DNA of 64,000 nt from Desulfovibrio sp. (GCA_022839785.1 JALHJW010000001.1:62001-126000), one strand, 5' to 3'. Shown: positions 24,508 through 33,294, counted from the first letter of the stretch. A program made the numbers and translations. Notes: a model not told the origin generated them from the sequence alone.

Positions 24508-25635
24508 CTTCATGCGGTCCTCGACCTGCAGCAGCCGGTCGGCGTACCAGGAAAGAATGCTCCGGGTCTCCTTTTCCACATGCAACAGGTGCAGATAGGA
24601 CTGCACGTGCATGGTCCAGGAACGGAACAGCAGGCCAAGAAAATGCGCCGTGAACTCGGGCGCGGCGGCATTGGCTCGCCGGGCGAGCAGGTTGACGCTA
24701 TGCATGAAGTGCGCCTGGCGCACCTCACTGTGCATGGTCTTAAGTACGTAGAGTTCGAAACCGGCCAAGTAACGGGCCACCTTCTCCTCGTCGTAGAAGA
24801 CCTTGAGCAGATCCTTGCAGTGCCCGTCGTCCCGACGGCAGGCCTCGTCCACGGCGGCGAGAATCTTGTCATTGATGCGCCGGTATTTCTCCACGCCGAA
24901 GACGAGATGGCCCAGGACCTCCAGCACGGGCGCACAGAACTCGCGCGGAAACTGGCCCTGCTCGTCCTGCTCCTCCCCGGCAAAGGCGCGGATGCCGAAA
25001 AACGCCTCAACGGGCTGCAGAAGGCCGCGGCCGAAGGCGTCTCGCACGGTGACGCGGCGCTGCCTGCCGGGCGTGTCCGGAATGTGGCCCGTCGCGATGG
25101 GGACGTCGTACCGGAAGGAGAAATACTCGACGAACGCCCTGTCCAGGGCGGTGTGGTGTTTGGCGATGCGCCCGGCAACGTCGTCCGTGAAGGCCTTGGC
25201 GGCCTTCTGCAGACCCACGGCCGAGAGGCCGCGCAACAGCCGTTTGCGCGCCAGCGCCCCGGCGTGCTCCTGAAAAAGATTGCGCAGGGCCGTCTCCAGC
25301 GCCCCCGCAGCCTCGCGCAGCAACGGCGCGATGCGGTGCGCCGCCGCCCCGGCCCCGGTCCGGGCGAAGACCAGACGGCATGCCCGGTAGCGCCGCTCCA
25401 CGGCCTCGACGCGGGACGACGCGGCGACCGCCTCCCGGAATTCGCCCAGAGCCCTGCCCACGATGTCCATCTGCAGCGGGATGCCTTCCTCGGTCAGCAG
25501 GCGGCAGAGATGATAGCGGTAACGGACGTTCGCCGCATCGCAGATGGCGTCGTGCGCCTTGCTGGTCTCGAAGCGCAGCTTGAGCAGATGCAGTTCCGCA
25601 TCGAGAGCGCCGAGTTGGTCGGATGTCGAGGTCAT
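24496..25635 (-). CDS. 379-residue helical cytoplasmic protein, unknown function
   Basis: The protein is predicted almost entirely helical, with no signal peptide or membrane span and many Arg/Glu/Leu heptad-like stretches (ALDAELHLLKLRFETSKAHD, VEAVERRYRACRLVFARTG). A conserved-looking core reads YVLKTMHSEVRQAHFMHSVNLLARR. I do not recognise the family. It begins 61 nt after the nickel ATPase gene on the same strand, and its AGGAGAGG ribosome site is buried in a hairpin (see 25638-25670), so it may be read from the nickel operon with translational control. Confidence 0.75.
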   Translation of the reverse strand: MTSTSDQLGALDAELHLLKLRFETSKAHDAICDAANVRYRYHLCRLLTEEGIPLQMDIVGRALGEFREAVAASSRVEAVERRYRACRLVFARTGAGAAAHRIAPLLREAAGALETALRNLFQEHAGALARKRLLRGLSAVGLQKAAKAFTDDVAGRIAKHHTALDRAFVEYFSFRYDVPIATGHIPDTPGRQRRVTVRDAFGRGLLQPVEAFFGIRAFAGEEQDEQGQFPREFCAPVLEVLGHLVFGVEKYRRINDKILAAVDEACRRDDGHCKDLLKVFYDEEKVARYLAGFELYVLKTMHSEVRQAHFMHSVNLLARRANAAAPEFTAHFLGLLFRSWTMHVQSYLHLLHVEKETRSILSWYADRLLQVEDRMKRAP

Positions 25636-25637
25636 GG

Positions 25638-25670
25638 CCTCTCCTGCTGTCCGGGGCCGGACAGGAGAGG
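25638..25670 (-). promoter_or_regulatory. hairpin covering the ribosome site of the 379-residue gene
   Basis: On the minus strand CCTCTCCTGTCCGG (25657-25670) pairs with the region ending AGGAGAGG (25638-25654, with a 3-nt bulge). The AGGAGAGG Shine-Dalgarno lies in the 3' arm, 3 nt before the ATG at 25635. Such sequestration would lower translation until the hairpin opens. Confidence 0.6.
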
Positions 25671-25696
25671 CAACTATCAGGAAACTGTGACGGTTT

Positions 25697-26444
<748 letters not shown>

Positions 26445-26452
<8 letters not shown>

Positions 26453-27212
26453 ACAGCGTCCTCCAGATCGCGTCGCCGCAGGCTATCACGGCGGTCGCGG
26501 CCAGCATCAGACAGAGAAAGACGACGTCGGCCCGGCGCAGGACGAACTCGCGCAGGCTGGTGAACCGGCCGTCGAAGCCGCGCAGCAGCATGGCCTTGTG
26601 GACCCGCTCGGCCCGCTCGAAGCTGCGCACCAGGATCATGCCCAGGAGCGAAGCCAGGGTGCGGTAGGTGTGCGCATCGTTGCGCGGGCAAAAGCCGCGC
26701 AGACGGGCCGCGGTGCGCAGTCGTGCGTATTCCTCGCCCACGGTCTGGATGAAGCGGTAGGTGAAAAGGAAGAGAAAGGAAAGCTTTTCCGGAACGCGCA
26801 GCCGGTACATGGCCTGGCCCAGGGTGGCCGCGCCGCAGGTGGCGGCCAGGGCCAGGAAGACCAGCACGATGGCGTTGGACTTGAGAGTCACGAGCAGGGC
26901 CAGACGCACGCCCTCGGCCGTGGCCGTGAACGGCCCGGCGCTCCATAGTTCCCGGCCGGGCAGGGAGAACGGCAGAAAAAGCCAGAGAAACACGATGAAG
27001 CCGTTGACCGCCGCAAGACGTCCGAAAAGCGCCCGGGCGTCCAGCCGCGCAAAGGCCGCCAGGAACACGCCCAGCGCCAGGGCGGCCGCGGCGGCCTCGG
27101 GGGAACGAAGCAGGGCCGCGGTCAGGGAGAAGGCGGCGACGGCCGCCAGCCGCACCCGCGGGTCGAATGCGTGGACAGGGGAATCGCCCTCGGCGAACGG
27201 CTCCTCGAACAC
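26445..27212 (-). CDS. nikQ: nickel/cobalt ECF transporter transmembrane subunit (NikQ/CbiQ)
   Basis: A 255-residue protein with about five to six membrane helices. The N-terminal VHAFDPRVRLAAVAAFSL matches the CbiQ start, and the cytoplasmic coupling segment ARLRGFCPRNDAHTYRTL followed by ERAERVHKAMLLRGFDGRF has the two conserved A-R-G-type motifs that touch the ATPase. It is the energy-coupling T subunit between NikO and the substrate component NikM. It starts 3 nt after nikL and overlaps nikO. Confidence 0.92.
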
Positions 27213-27215
27213 CCG

Positions 27216-27869
27216 CTACCGCCTGCTCCTGGCCCAGGCAGCCATGCCGAACAGACCGATGATCCAGCCCACGCCGCCCACGATCTCGGTCAGCCCCGGC
27301 CCTTTCTCCCGCTCCTCCGTAAGCATACGCCGGATGGGCGCGAGACGGCTCTCCAGGGCGCGCTCCACGGCCTGCTCCACCACGGCCTCCAACTCGACCC
27401 GGGAGACGGACGGCACGGCAGCCAGGGACGTCGCGGACGGCGAAGCCCCTCCTGCCTCCGAAGGGGCGGCAGGAACCTCTTTCACTGTAGCGGGGGCAGA
27501 AGCCGACGCGGTCGACACGGCGGCGAACTCCTTCGCCTCCACGATCCATTCGGCGCGGTGGCCCTCCCCCGCCTCCAGCACGAGCTTCAGGTCGTGCCCG
27601 ACGGCGCGGGCCGCCTCGGGCACGGGAAAGGACCAGTTGCCCTCGGCGTCCGTCACGCCGGAAAGAAGCGTTGCGCCCGTGGCCGCGTCCAGCACCGCCA
27701 CCTTGCCGTCCTTCACCCGGCGGCTCTTGGAATAGTAGCAGTCCACCCGCACCATGCCGTTCTCGACCACGGCGAAGATGTTGACGCGGTGCGCCCGGGC
27801 CTGCTCCGGCAGAACGGTCAGGACGAAGAGGATGGCGCACAGACAGCTGATGAACGGTATCCGCAGCAT
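27216..27869 (-). CDS. nikL: nickel transport accessory protein NikL (CbiL-like)
   Basis: A 217-residue protein with a signal peptide (MLRIPFISCLCAILFVLTVL, cleavage near ARAH). A beta-sandwich-like periplasmic domain follows (HRVNIFAVVENGMVRVDCYY, then GKVAVLDAATGATLLSGVTD). After an Ala/Ser/Pro linker and a charged helix comes a C-terminal membrane helix (GGVGWIIGLFGMAAWARSRR). NikL/CbiL proteins assist NikMQO importers in place of NikN. The new N-terminal His after cleavage could be a metal ligand. Confidence 0.8.
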   Translation of the reverse strand: MLRIPFISCLCAILFVLTVLPEQARAHRVNIFAVVENGMVRVDCYYSKSRRVKDGKVAVLDAATGATLLSGVTDAEGNWSFPVPEAARAVGHDLKLVLEAGEGHRAEWIVEAKEFAAVSTASASAPATVKEVPAAPSEAGGASPSATSLAAVPSVSRVELEAVVEQAVERALESRLAPIRRMLTEEREKGPGLTEIVGGVGWIIGLFGMAAWARSRR

Positions 27870-27891
27870 GGAAGGAACGCCCTCCTCGGCG

Positions 27892-28500
27892 TCAGCCGGT
27901 CCGCCCGAAACGCAGCATCTCGGGCCGGGTGCGGGAGAGAAAGCCCACGGTCAACGCGGTGACCACGCCTTCGGCGGCCATGACCGGGATATGGCCCGCC
28001 AGCAGCACCTTGGCGGCGGTCAGGAAGCCCTCGTCCGTGGCGGCCAGGGAGGCGGCGGTCAGCACGGCGGCCAGCAGCACGCCGCAAAAGCCGCAGCAGA
28101 ATCCGCCCACGCCCGCGGACCGCCCGCCCCGCGCCAGCAGGGGCCGGAAGAGAAAATGGCAGAGCACGGCCGGAAAGGCCATGTTGAAGGTGTTCACGCC
28201 CAGGGCCGTGAGCCCGCCGTACTGGAAAAGCACGGCCTGCAGGGCCAGGGCCACGAGGATGGCGGGAAAGGCGGCCCAGCCGAGGATCGCTCCGAGCAGG
28301 CCGTTGAGCACGAGATGCGCACTGACGGGGCCGATGGGAACGTGGATCAGGGAACCGACGAAAAACGCGGCCGCCAGGACGGCCACGGTCATGAGCCGGT
28401 CGTAGTCCAGCCGCCGGAGCCCCACGGCCGTGCCCGCGGCCGCCAGCAGGACGCCGCCCGCCAGCACGGGCGCGGAAAGGACTCCTTCGGATATGTGCAT
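27892..28500 (-). CDS. nikM: nickel/cobalt ECF transporter substrate-binding membrane subunit (NikM/CbiM)
   Basis: A 202-residue membrane protein. The extreme N-terminus MHISEGVLS carries the conserved Met1-His2 metal-binding end that defines CbiM/NikM. Core motifs HVPIGPVSAHLVLNGLLG and GVNTFNMAFPAVLCHFLFRP are present, with five to seven helices. It selects the metal ion and works with NikQ and NikO. It lies 88 nt after nikK and 22 nt before nikL. Confidence 0.94.
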   Translation of the reverse strand: MHISEGVLSAPVLAGGVLLAAAGTAVGLRRLDYDRLMTVAVLAAAFFVGSLIHVPIGPVSAHLVLNGLLGAILGWAAFPAILVALALQAVLFQYGGLTALGVNTFNMAFPAVLCHFLFRPLLARGGRSAGVGGFCCGFCGVLLAAVLTAASLAATDEGFLTAAKVLLAGHIPVMAAEGVVTALTVGFLSRTRPEMLRFGRTG

Positions 28501-28588
28501 CTCGCCCCTGCCTGCCGCGTTTCGCGCAACGAAATTTTTCGCGCGCGGCGCGCGGCCCCGTCGTCAGGCCCGTGCGCCGCGCTCCGCT

Positions 28589-29368
28589 TTACTTCTTTTG
28601 CCGTTTGGGCTCAACAAACTTCGTCCAGAGGACCGCTCCGAGTTCCACGTCCTTGTCCTGCCCCTCGTGCTTGAGCTTGGCGTCGGACGTGGTCAGAGCG
28701 GCGAATCCCCACCAGCCGCCCCAGGGCACGGCGTAGACGAACACGCCGTTGGCGTCGGTCAGCACGGACTGCGTGATCATGTAGTCGTTGGGCGCTTCGT
28801 ACCTCTTGTCGGCGTTGTAGTACTCCACCTCGACCACCGTGCCGGGCGCGGGCTTGCCGTCCACCAGGACCTGTCCGGAAAAGACGTTGCCCGCATAGTT
28901 GCCGAAGGGCCGGGTCAGAGGCACGATCTCGGTCTTCAGGCCGAGGGGCTCGTTCCAGCCCTCCTCCTCGCCGAAGGCCGGGATCACGACCTTGGTCAGA
29001 TGCTGGATGAAGCAGTCCTCGGCAGGCTCCCAGTAGGGAACGGGGATCATGAAGAAACTGTAGACCCCGGGCTCCTTGAGGGCATGACTGGCGGTCCAGG
29101 CCTTCTTGCCCATGACCTTGGCCTCCTTGAGGCCCGCGAGCAGATCGGTCTTCTTGCCGCCCTCGGACACGCCGAACTGCTCCGGCTTGACCAGAACCAT
29201 GCCCTCCAACTCCATGGGATGCGAGAAGGAAAGGGTCAGCTTGACCTCGGACGTCCCCTTCTCCAGCACCACGTCCTGGCTGGGGATGATCATGCCGAAG
29301 TGGGCCGAGGCCGCAGCCGCCCACAGCAGGACGGTCAGGGCCGCAAGGCTCGGGAAAAGACGTTTCAT
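28589..29368 (-). CDS. nikK: periplasmic DUF4198 nickel-transport component (NikK)
   Basis: A 259-residue exported protein. A signal peptide (KRLFPSLAALTVLLWAAAAS) leads directly to AHFGMIIPSQDVVLEKG, so cleavage would expose an Ala-His N-terminus. The DUF4198 body includes MELEGMVLVKPEQFG and, near the C-terminus, TDANGVFVYAVPWGGWWGFAAL. In deltaproteobacteria NikK accompanies NikM/L/Q/O operons as a metal-associated periplasmic protein. ATG 29368 is chosen for the signal peptide. It is the first gene after the NikR-like promoter. Confidence 0.85.
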   Translation of the reverse strand: MKRLFPSLAALTVLLWAAAASAHFGMIIPSQDVVLEKGTSEVKLTLSFSHPMELEGMVLVKPEQFGVSEGGKKTDLLAGLKEAKVMGKKAWTASHALKEPGVYSFFMIPVPYWEPAEDCFIQHLTKVVIPAFGEEEGWNEPLGLKTEIVPLTRPFGNYAGNVFSGQVLVDGKPAPGTVVEVEYYNADKRYEAPNDYMITQSVLTDANGVFVYAVPWGGWWGFAALTTSDAKLKHEGQDKDVELGAVLWTKFVEPKRQKK

Positions 29369-29422
29369 GGGGCCTCCTGGGTGTCCGGCGCGGAGCCTTG
29401 CCGTCATGGCAGTCCGCCTTCC

Positions 29423-29469
29423 GTGTTACGAATTAGGAATAACTCTACCCAGAAAGGTCATTTTGTCAA
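29423..29469 (-). promoter_or_regulatory. nik operon promoter with NikR-like operator
   Basis: On the minus strand TTGACA (29464-29469), 16 nt, TAGAGT (29442-29447). An inverted repeat overlaps the -10 and start site: plus-strand GTGTTAC (29423-29429), 9 nt, ATAACTC (29439-29445). GTGTTAC is the half-site reported for NikR in Desulfovibrio-type bacteria (recalled); the usual partner GTAACAC matches at 5 of 7 positions and the spacer is shorter than usual. A repressor bound here would block transcription. Confidence 0.6.
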
Positions 29470-29513
29470 TCAACATGCTCCGAATACGACACTTCCCCGG
29501 AAGAGCATCGTAC

Positions 29514-30419
29514 TCAGGATACAACCGTCAACTGATCCGGCGCAAAACCGCCCGAGAGTATGGCGATGCGTGCGAAGGAACTGCGCGTGTAATGCACGAT
29601 ATGCCCGCAGCGGCCCAGGAGGTACATGTCCAGCAGGGCCTCGAAGCCCTTGCGTTCGCTGCTCACGCCTTCGGTCAGGCCATGCAGGGGCGCGCCGTCG
29701 GCGGAGAGGTGCTTCTCCGTGACCAGCAGGCCGGGGAAGAGCCGGGAAAAGAGGCGCTGCACATGCAGGTTGTCGGTGCATAAAAAAATCTGCGCGCCGG
29801 TCCGGGCCACGATCTCCCGCACCTCGGCCACGATGCGCTCCACGGGCGATTCGAGGTCCGTGTGGCGCACATGCACCCCGACTACCGGCGGCCTGAAGCG
29901 GGCGGCGAAGGCGTCCACCGCCTCGCGCACGGCGGCGCACGGCACGACGTGCCGGGTCAGGACTGCGCGCGCGGCCTCCTCCAGAGAGCGTCCGGCAAGG
30001 TCGGAAATCCCTCCCAGCAACGGCAGCGCGCGGGCCAGGGGCGAGATGTCGGGCGACCAGAAGACCGCGACCTCGTGGTCGTAGTTCGTGCGGCCGAGGT
30101 CGATGCGCGTGGCTTCGAACACGGCAGCGCCGAAGTGGTTGTTGTCGAAGAGGTATTCCACGGCCACGGGCAGGGCCAGCCGCTCCCGCCAGAACTCGGG
30201 GAAGACGTCGCGCGAGTCGGGCAGCTCCGCCACGAAAGGGACGCCGTGCAGTTCGAAGTAGCGGTGAAAGGCGTTGCGCTCATGGTCCGCGTAGAGGCTG
30301 TCGCGCCAGTCCACGCACAGGGTGCGGCCGGTGAGCAGGGCGTAGGGCACGGCGGCGACCACGGCCTGCAGGCGGTTGCTCATGCCGCCGGAGCCCCTGA
30401 CCACGAGGTATCGCGTCAC
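29514..30419 (-). CDS. NodZ/O-fucosyltransferase-like glycosyltransferase
   Basis: A 301-residue protein. The N-terminal VTRYLVVRGSGGMSNRLQAV has the glycine-rich nucleotide-sugar loop of the GDP-fucose family. VVGVHVRHTDLES near residue 180 is the HxRxTD donor-binding motif, and later EALLDMYLLGRC and TRSSFARIA match the NodZ/FUT8 C-terminal region (aspartate for donor binding, then TxSSF). It probably adds fucose or another deoxyhexose to a cell-surface glycan. GTG 30419 overlaps the upstream L,D-transpeptidase stop as GTGA. An apparent much longer frame is a shadow of that gene. Confidence 0.75.
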   Translation of the reverse strand: MTRYLVVRGSGGMSNRLQAVVAAVPYALLTGRTLCVDWRDSLYADHERNAFHRYFELHGVPFVAELPDSRDVFPEFWRERLALPVAVEYLFDNNHFGAAVFEATRIDLGRTNYDHEVAVFWSPDISPLARALPLLGGISDLAGRSLEEAARAVLTRHVVPCAAVREAVDAFAARFRPPVVGVHVRHTDLESPVERIVAEVREIVARTGAQIFLCTDNLHVQRLFSRLFPGLLVTEKHLSADGAPLHGLTEGVSSERKGFEALLDMYLLGRCGHIVHYTRSSFARIAILSGGFAPDQLTVVS

Positions 30420-31525
30420 CCGGCGCGTCCTCCCGCAGAGCGGAGATAGTCGCGCACGTCGGCCCGTTCCTCGATGATCACCTTCGTGCCCACGGCGATG
30501 GCCCGGGCCAGGGCCTCGCCCTCGGCATTGTCCATGCGGATGCAGCCGCCCGTGGCCCGCGCGCCGATGAGCGCGGGGTCGTTGTTGCCGTGGATGCGGT
30601 AGATGGTTCCGCGGCTGGTGGCGTGGGACAGCCTGATCTTGAAGGAGCCCATGAAATTGCGCGGGTCGTCCGGCGGCACGGCCTCGGGCAGATGCACGTT
30701 CTTGCGTTCGCGGAAAAATGCGCGCGTGCGAGCCGTGGGATACCACCAGGGGTCGAGGTCGACGCCGGTGACGCGGCCTTCGCCCAAGGGCGTCTCCAGA
30801 CCGCGCTTGACCGTGGCCACGGCGTATTCGCGCTCGATCTCGCGCGTTCCGCCCTTTTGGCGCAAAAGATAGAGGCGGCAGTCCCGGATGGAGACGACGA
30901 TGAGGCGCTCGTCCGGCCCGCGCGAGGGGGTGAGCGACGCGGTCGAGGACGTCCCGGCAAGCGGACGGACAGGGGCCGGGGGCTGCAGGCAGGCGTAGCG
31001 GCCCTGGCCCGAGGGTCGGTCGTAGGCGAAGCCGCCGCGGTAGGACGCGCCCTGGGGCGTGACGTACTCGCCCTCGCCCTGCGGCGTGTCGGCCGCGAAC
31101 TCGCCCACGAAGGCCGCGCCGTCCGCAAAGGTCAGCAGCACCCGGCCCGAGAGCACGAAACGGGTCACGCCCCCGGCTTCGCCGTCCGCGGGCTCTCGGC
31201 CCGCAAAGGTTCCCGCGTAGGCATGGCCGTCCGGCAGGACCCACGTGCCCGCGCCCTCGGGCCTGCCCGCGGCGAAACTGCCGGACCAGCAGGAGCCGTC
31301 CGCGAAGCTGACCACGGCCGGACCGTCGAGCAGCAGCCCGCGCCCATGCGCTCCCAGGAAGTGGACCGCGCTGACGCCCTGCAGCACCTTGAAGGACTGC
31401 ACGGCCAGATGGGAATCCGTGGGCGCGGTCAGCAGCCCCAGCGTCAGGAGCAGGAGGAACCCGGCTGCGCGGAGCGCCGGGGCGGTCCTGCGGAAGCGGG
31501 TTTCTGCGGTCTGCGAAGCGTTCAT
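30416..31525 (-). CDS. MORN-repeat protein with L,D-transpeptidase (YkuD) domain
   Basis: A 369-residue protein. One N-terminal hydrophobic helix (AALRAAGFLLLLTLGLL region) targets it to the envelope. About residues 75-180 hold four MORN-like repeats of the type GSFAAGRPEGAGTW, AGTFAG, GEFAADTPQGEGEY and GGFAYDRPSGQGRY. The C-terminal YkuD domain (about 205-355) shows RIHGNND and the catalytic TGGCIRM, with the essential Cys. Such enzymes crosslink peptidoglycan or attach proteins to it. MORN plus YkuD is an uncommon pairing. Translation is coupled to the glycosyltransferase gene. Confidence 0.85.
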   Translation of the reverse strand: MNASQTAETRFRRTAPALRAAGFLLLLTLGLLTAPTDSHLAVQSFKVLQGVSAVHFLGAHGRGLLLDGPAVVSFADGSCWSGSFAAGRPEGAGTWVLPDGHAYAGTFAGREPADGEAGGVTRFVLSGRVLLTFADGAAFVGEFAADTPQGEGEYVTPQGASYRGGFAYDRPSGQGRYACLQPPAPVRPLAGTSSTASLTPSRGPDERLIVVSIRDCRLYLLRQKGGTREIEREYAVATVKRGLETPLGEGRVTGVDLDPWWYPTARTRAFFRERKNVHLPEAVPPDDPRNFMGSFKIRLSHATSRGTIYRIHGNNDPALIGARATGGCIRMDNAEGEALARAIAVGTKVIIEERADVRDYLRSAGGRAG

Positions 31526-31964
31526 GCGCAGGCTCTGTACCAGAAATCCGGGCTCCCGGGAACGCCTCCCCCGGGGACTTCCCGCGGTAAAGGGCAGATT
31601 CCTTGTGAAATCCTCCTTTTTTTGCCCATTTCACCCTAGACGGAACAGGGCAGTGCGCAGTATAGGGGGGACCGCGACGCCGTCAGGGATGCCCCGACCT
31701 CCCTGGCGGCATTGCATTCGGGGTCGCCGCCGCCCCGCCGGACGCGCCACGACCGTATTGCCGCGCGCGCCGTCTGCAGCCGCGGCCACCGCATGCAGGC
31801 GGCAGTCAGGCGAGGCAGCCTGGCGGGCATGCATACCCGCGATGCCGAACGCCGCTTCCGGCGACAACCCCCCGGACAGGAACCGTTGGTTTCCATGGCT
31901 CCCGAGCCGCCGGTCCGGGTAGATTGCACAGCCTGCACGGCAGGCAACGAGGAAACACGACCAG
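31526..31964. other. 439-bp divergent intergenic region, little recognisable
   Basis: High-GC and without convincing coding frames. A purine-rich AGGAGG with a preceding A7 run is on the minus strand (31611-31616), but no start codon follows at a usable distance. GAGGAAA just before 31965 is the ribosome site for the plus-strand gene. I find no confident promoter or terminator here. Confidence 0.4.
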
Positions 31965-33044
31965 ATGGCCTTTCCCCGACTCGCCATAGGCGACATCTCC
32001 CTGCCGGTGCCGATCCTTCAAGGCGGCATGGGCATCGGCGTCTCTCTGTCCAACCTGGCGGCCGCGGTGGCCAACGCCGGGGGCCTGGGCATCATCGCCA
32101 CGGCCGGCATCGGCTGGGACGAGCCCGACTACATCAAAAATTTCCGCGAGGCCAGCATCCGCGCCCTGCGCCGCCACATCAAGGCGGCCAAGGCCCTGAC
32201 CTCGGGCATCTTGGGCGTGAACATCATGGTCGCGCTCAGCAACTACGAGGACATGGTCCGCACGGCCATCGAGGAGGGCATCGACGTCATCGTCTCCGGT
32301 GCCGGGCTGCCCTTCTCGCTGCCCAAGCTCGCCGCGGGCAGGAAGTCGCCCAAGCTCGTGCCCATCGTCTCCTCGGGCCGCGCCGCCGGACTCATCTGCC
32401 GCAAATGGCAGCGCCAGGACCGGCTGCCCGACGCCGTGGTGGTCGAGGGTCCCATGGCGGGCGGCCATCTAGGCTTCAAGGCCGAGCACGTGGAAGATCC
32501 GGACTACGCCCTGGAGAAGCTCGTGCCCGAGGTCGTGGAGGCAGTGCGCCCCTTCGCCGAGGAAGCAGGCCGCCCCATCCCGGTCATTGCCGCGGGCGGC
32601 GTCTACACCGGCGCGGACATCCTCAAGTTCTTCAACCTCGGCGCGGCGGGCGTGCAGATGGGCACGCGCTTCGTGGCCACCCACGAATGCGACGCTGCCC
32701 CGTCCTTCAAGCAGGCCTACCTGGACGCCAAGGAATCCGACATCTGCCTGATCAAGAGCCCCGTGGGTCTGCCCGGCCGGGCCATCCGCAATCCCTTCCT
32801 GGACGAGGTGGCCAAGGGACAGCGCATCCCCGACGCCTGTCTCTACAACTGCATGCACGGCTGCGACTGCGGCGCGGACCTCTTCTGCATCTCAGAGGCG
32901 CTCATCGACGCCAAGAAGGGCGATGTGCAGGGCGGCCTGCTCTTCGCGGGCCAAAACGCCTGGCGCGTGGACAAGATCGTCTCGGTGCAGGAACTCATCG
33001 ACTCCCTGACCGTGGAATACGACGCGGCGGTGGCCGCGGCGTAG
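31965..33044 (+). CDS. nitronate monooxygenase / 2-nitropropane dioxygenase-family flavoprotein
   Basis: A 359-residue TIM-barrel FMN protein. PVPILQGGMGIGVS near the start, VVEGPMAGGHLGF, and VIAAGGVYTGADI plus GVQMGTRFVAT are the FMN-binding signatures of the family, which also includes FabK-like enoyl reductases. It probably oxidises nitronates or acts as an NAD(P)H-flavin oxidoreductase; the exact substrate is open. A C-terminal insertion carries five cysteines in CLYNCMHGCDCGADLFC, unlike classical nitronate monooxygenase, and may bind a metal or Fe-S cluster. A very strong palindromic terminator follows. Confidence 0.88.
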   Translation: MAFPRLAIGDISLPVPILQGGMGIGVSLSNLAAAVANAGGLGIIATAGIGWDEPDYIKNFREASIRALRRHIKAAKALTSGILGVNIMVALSNYEDMVRTAIEEGIDVIVSGAGLPFSLPKLAAGRKSPKLVPIVSSGRAAGLICRKWQRQDRLPDAVVVEGPMAGGHLGFKAEHVEDPDYALEKLVPEVVEAVRPFAEEAGRPIPVIAAGGVYTGADILKFFNLGAAGVQMGTRFVATHECDAAPSFKQAYLDAKESDICLIKSPVGLPGRAIRNPFLDEVAKGQRIPDACLYNCMHGCDCGADLFCISEALIDAKKGDVQGGLLFAGQNAWRVDKIVSVQELIDSLTVEYDAAVAAA

Positions 33045-33055
33045 ACGCGCGAACA

Positions 33056-33117
33056 CCGCGTGGCGACGAAAAAGGCTCCCCGGAGTGATCCGGGGAGCCT
33101 TTTTCGTCGCCACGCGG
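33056..33117. terminator. perfect 29-bp inverted repeat, bidirectional terminator
   Basis: Arms 33056-33084 and 33089-33117 are exact reverse complements with a GTGA loop. The inner part is a classical terminator (GGCTCCCCGGA, loop, TCCGGGGAGCC, TTTTT). The A5/T5 tracts also pair, and a further 13 bp extend the stem beyond them, which is unusual. It lies between the nitronate monooxygenase gene and the convergent tRNA transcript. Confidence 0.9.
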
Positions 33118-33120
33118 AGG

Positions 33121-33158
33121 AAAAAAGCGGCCCGCAGGAGATGTCCACGGGCCGCTTT
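33121..33158 (-). terminator. terminator of tRNA-Leu transcript
   Basis: On the minus strand AAAGCGGCCCG (33148-33158) pairs with CGGGCCGCTTT (33124-33134), ending in a run of six Ts (33121-33126). It follows the tRNA CCA end by 8 nt. Confidence 0.85.
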
Positions 33159-33166
33159 CCATTTCG

Positions 33167-33253
33167 TGGTACCGGGAGTGGGACTCGAACCCACAAGGGC
33201 TTGCGCCCGGCGGATTTTGAGTCCGCTGCGTCAACCAATTCCGCCATCCCGGC
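33167..33253 (-). tRNA. tRNA-Leu (anticodon CAA)
   Basis: An 87-nt class II tRNA. The acceptor GCCGGGA (from 33253) pairs with TCCCGGT, and CCA is encoded at 33167-33169. The anticodon arm GCGGA-CTCAAAA-TCCGC gives anticodon CAA, reading UUG. A variable arm (GGGCGCAAGCCC) typical of tRNA-Leu and a T arm GTGGG-TTCGAGT-CCCAC are present. Confidence 0.97.
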
Positions 33254-33265
33254 TCGGGGGTTTCT

Positions 33266-33294
33266 TCCTATGGGAAAGCCGCGCCGGGTGTCAA
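33266..33294 (-). promoter_or_regulatory. promoter of tRNA-Leu
   Basis: Minus-strand TTGACA (33289-33294), 17 nt, ATAGGA (33266-33271), placing the start a few nucleotides before the tRNA 5' end at 33253. Confidence 0.7.

Noticed and set aside
28501..28588. Possible cobalamin riboswitch before nikM
   Set aside because: The gap is only 88 nt and shows none of the conserved B12-box sequence; the operon has nickel-type accessory genes.
31611..31616. AGGAGG ribosome-like site with a preceding A7 run on the minus strand
   Set aside because: No ATG, GTG or TTG follows within a usable distance and the frame beyond is not protein-like.
29514..31634. 706-codon continuous frame joining the L,D-transpeptidase region and the glycosyltransferase
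   Set aside because: Only the last 301 codons are protein-like; the first part is an out-of-frame shadow of the MORN/YkuD gene. The true start is GTG 30419.
31631..31996. 121-codon minus-strand frame in the divergent gap before the nitronate monooxygenase gene
   Set aside because: No ribosome site, random-looking composition and overlap with the start of the real plus-strand gene.
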